From: Acidobacteriota bacterium
GTDB lineage: Bacteria; Acidobacteriota; UBA890; WLXD01
Length of the DNA stretch: 9,093 nt
Assembly (NCBI GenBank): GCA_022571615.1
Contig: JACZXM010000082.1
Location: forward strand, 1-9,093
Reading direction: 5' to 3'
Positions 8,332-9,093 of the stretch are shown here, in pieces. The notes beneath the pieces are model-generated. The model was not told where the DNA came from. It searched no databases and was given only the letters and a program-made list of their open reading frames with translations. A program made the position numbers and the translations under genes. Each line of letters begins with the position of its first letter. The stretch's first letter is position 1.

Positions 8332-8885
8332 TCGGCGTCGCGCTCCTTGCGGCGCTCCAGCTCGGCGAAGCATTCCAGGGTGGCGACGAACTGCTCGCCG
8401 TCAGCGTGCCCGCGGACGGGATCGCGCTGTTTCGGCGCGTTTGCCTCACCCCGTTTCCCGATGCCCAGGCGTTCGAAGCGGCGGTCGCGCATGATTCCGA
8501 GCGGCTCGCCAGGGTCGATCCGGCCCAGGTCGGCATGCTAGACCGTGACCGCAACGTGCGGCCCGCAGTGGGCGGAGTCTGGCGCTCGGCGCGCTACAAT
8601 ATCCGCTACATGGCGGCGGGCGCCATCGCGCCGACGGTGCCCCAGCCGCAGTGCCGGCTGAGCATCCGCCTCGCCGATCCGCCCGAGCCCGCCCGCCTTG
8701 CCGGGGAGGTGGCATCTGCGCTCAAGCTCGCCGACACGCACACTCTCCAGGTCGGCCTCCATATCCGTCACTATTGGGACCTCGCCCGGCCCGAAGGCGG
8801 GCGCTGGCGGTTGATGATGAAATCGGAGACGCGCAAGGAAGGGAATTTCCTCGCACTCTCCCTGTCGAAGCTCAAGGATTCGTGA
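8328..8885 (+). CDS. Small protein of unknown function between mutB and bioB, possibly exported
   Basis: A 185-residue protein that I do not recognise. It begins with a short hydrophobic stretch ([13 protein letters not shown]) that could be a weak signal peptide, though it lacks the usual basic residues before the core, so export is uncertain. The rest is soluble-looking with no transmembrane segment, no Cys pair and no familiar catalytic motif. Visible marks are [17 protein letters not shown] (about 82-98), an Ala/Leu-rich stretch near [17 protein letters not shown] and a basic, Trp-containing end ([15 protein letters not shown]). Its ATG overlaps the mutB stop (ATGA), with GAGGA at 8314-8318, and its TGA overlaps the bioB ATG, so it is co-translated with both. 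Codon use matches the 3' half of mutB, including no CGA and one GGA. The tight coupling and intact frame argue that it is a real gene. No function is assigned. Confidence 0.75.
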   Translation: MIGVALLAALQLGEAFQGGDELLAVSVPADGIALFRRVCLTPFPDAQAFEAAVAHDSERLARVDPAQVGMLDRDRNVRPAVGGVWRSARYNIRYMAAGAIAPTVPQPQCRLSIRLADPPEPARLAGEVASALKLADTHTLQVGLHIRHYWDLARPEGGRWRLMMKSETRKEGNFLALSLSKLKDS

Positions 8886-9093
8886 TGACCGTTCGTACCG
8901 ACTGGACCCGTGAAGAGATTGCGGCGCTGTTCGACCTGCCGTTCACCGAGCTCGTGTTCCAGGCGCAGGCCGTCCACCGCCAGCATCACGCGCCGAACGA
9001 GGTCCAGCTCTCCACCCTGCTCAGCATCAAGACCGGCGGCTGCCCGGAGGATTGCGGCTATTGCAGCCAGTCGGTCTCGGCCGAGACCGGGCT
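8885..9093 (+). CDS. bioB: Biotin synthase, N-terminal part, cut by the window edge
   Basis: The first 69 codons of a radical SAM enzyme that inserts sulfur into dethiobiotin to make biotin. Early residues ([19 protein letters not shown], then [16 protein letters not shown]) are typical of BioB, as is the following [24 protein letters not shown]. The cluster-binding motif CxxxCxxC is present as C53, C57 and C60, the site of the SAM-binding 4Fe-4S cluster. The ligands of the second cluster lie beyond the edge. The start at ATG 8885 overlaps the preceding TGA and is backed by AAGGA at 8874-8878, 6 nt upstream. Biotin is the cofactor of propionyl-CoA carboxylase, which produces the methylmalonyl-CoA used by MutA/MutB, giving a metabolic reason for the neighbourhood. 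I recall sphingomonads with a mutase gene near bioB, but could not check this. Confidence 0.93.
   Translation, partial: MTVRTDWTREEIAALFDLPFTELVFQAQAVHRQHHAPNEVQLSTLLSIKTGGCPEDCGYCSQSVSAETG

Noticed and set aside
6460..8373. 637-codon open frame on the minus strand opposite mutB
   Set aside because: It is antisense to conserved mutB sequence and its translation is low in motif content. That it crosses the codon-usage breakpoint without a stop reflects third-position GC in both parts, not a real gene.
1..9093. A previously undescribed system such as a defence, mobile or CRISPR element
   Set aside because: Every gene except the 185-residue one belongs to a known family. There are no direct-repeat arrays, insertion-sequence ends, integrase genes or tRNA attachment sites visible in the window.

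Overview
The window is GC-rich bacterial DNA, probably proteobacterial. It holds a compact coenzyme-B12 acyl-CoA mutase locus and the start of a biotin gene. There are four complete genes, two genes cut by the window edges, no RNA genes, no mobile elements, and no gene-free stretch longer than about 180 bases.

Layout. Positions 1-777 (minus strand) carry the N-terminal 259 codons of a secreted M61-type metallopeptidase that reads out of the window. A divergent control region (778-955) separates it from a plus-strand gene train: icmF (956-4402), a fused B12-binding/GTPase-chaperone/mutase protein; mutA (4445-6148), the non-catalytic small subunit of methylmalonyl-CoA mutase; mutB (6148-8331), the catalytic large subunit; a small unrecognised gene (8328-8885); and the first 69 codons of bioB, biotin synthase (8885 to the edge). 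Spacing is 42 bp between icmF and mutA. The remaining genes overlap by 1-4 bp, so translation is probably coupled.

How the genes fit together. IcmF should interconvert isobutyryl-CoA and n-butyryl-CoA and carries its own G-protein chaperone. MutA/MutB should convert methylmalonyl-CoA to succinyl-CoA, the last step of propionyl-CoA use (odd-chain fat, Val, Ile, Met, Thr). BioB makes biotin, the cofactor of propionyl-CoA carboxylase, which feeds the mutase. The theme is branched- and odd-chain acyl-CoA catabolism.

Main oddity. Codon usage changes sharply inside mutB, between about 7266 and 7363. Codons CGA, GGA, TTG and TAC are frequent on the left and absent from the rest of mutB on the right. 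The protein stays intact, and the switch lies in one of the most conserved stretches of the enzyme. The right side (mutB 3' end, small gene, bioB) reads like a sphingomonad; the left side reads like a different lineage. Either two genomes were joined in assembly at a conserved stretch, or homologous recombination replaced half the gene. Until this is checked, gene neighbourhood should not be inferred across 7266-7363. I do not see a new type of defence, mobile or RNA system here.
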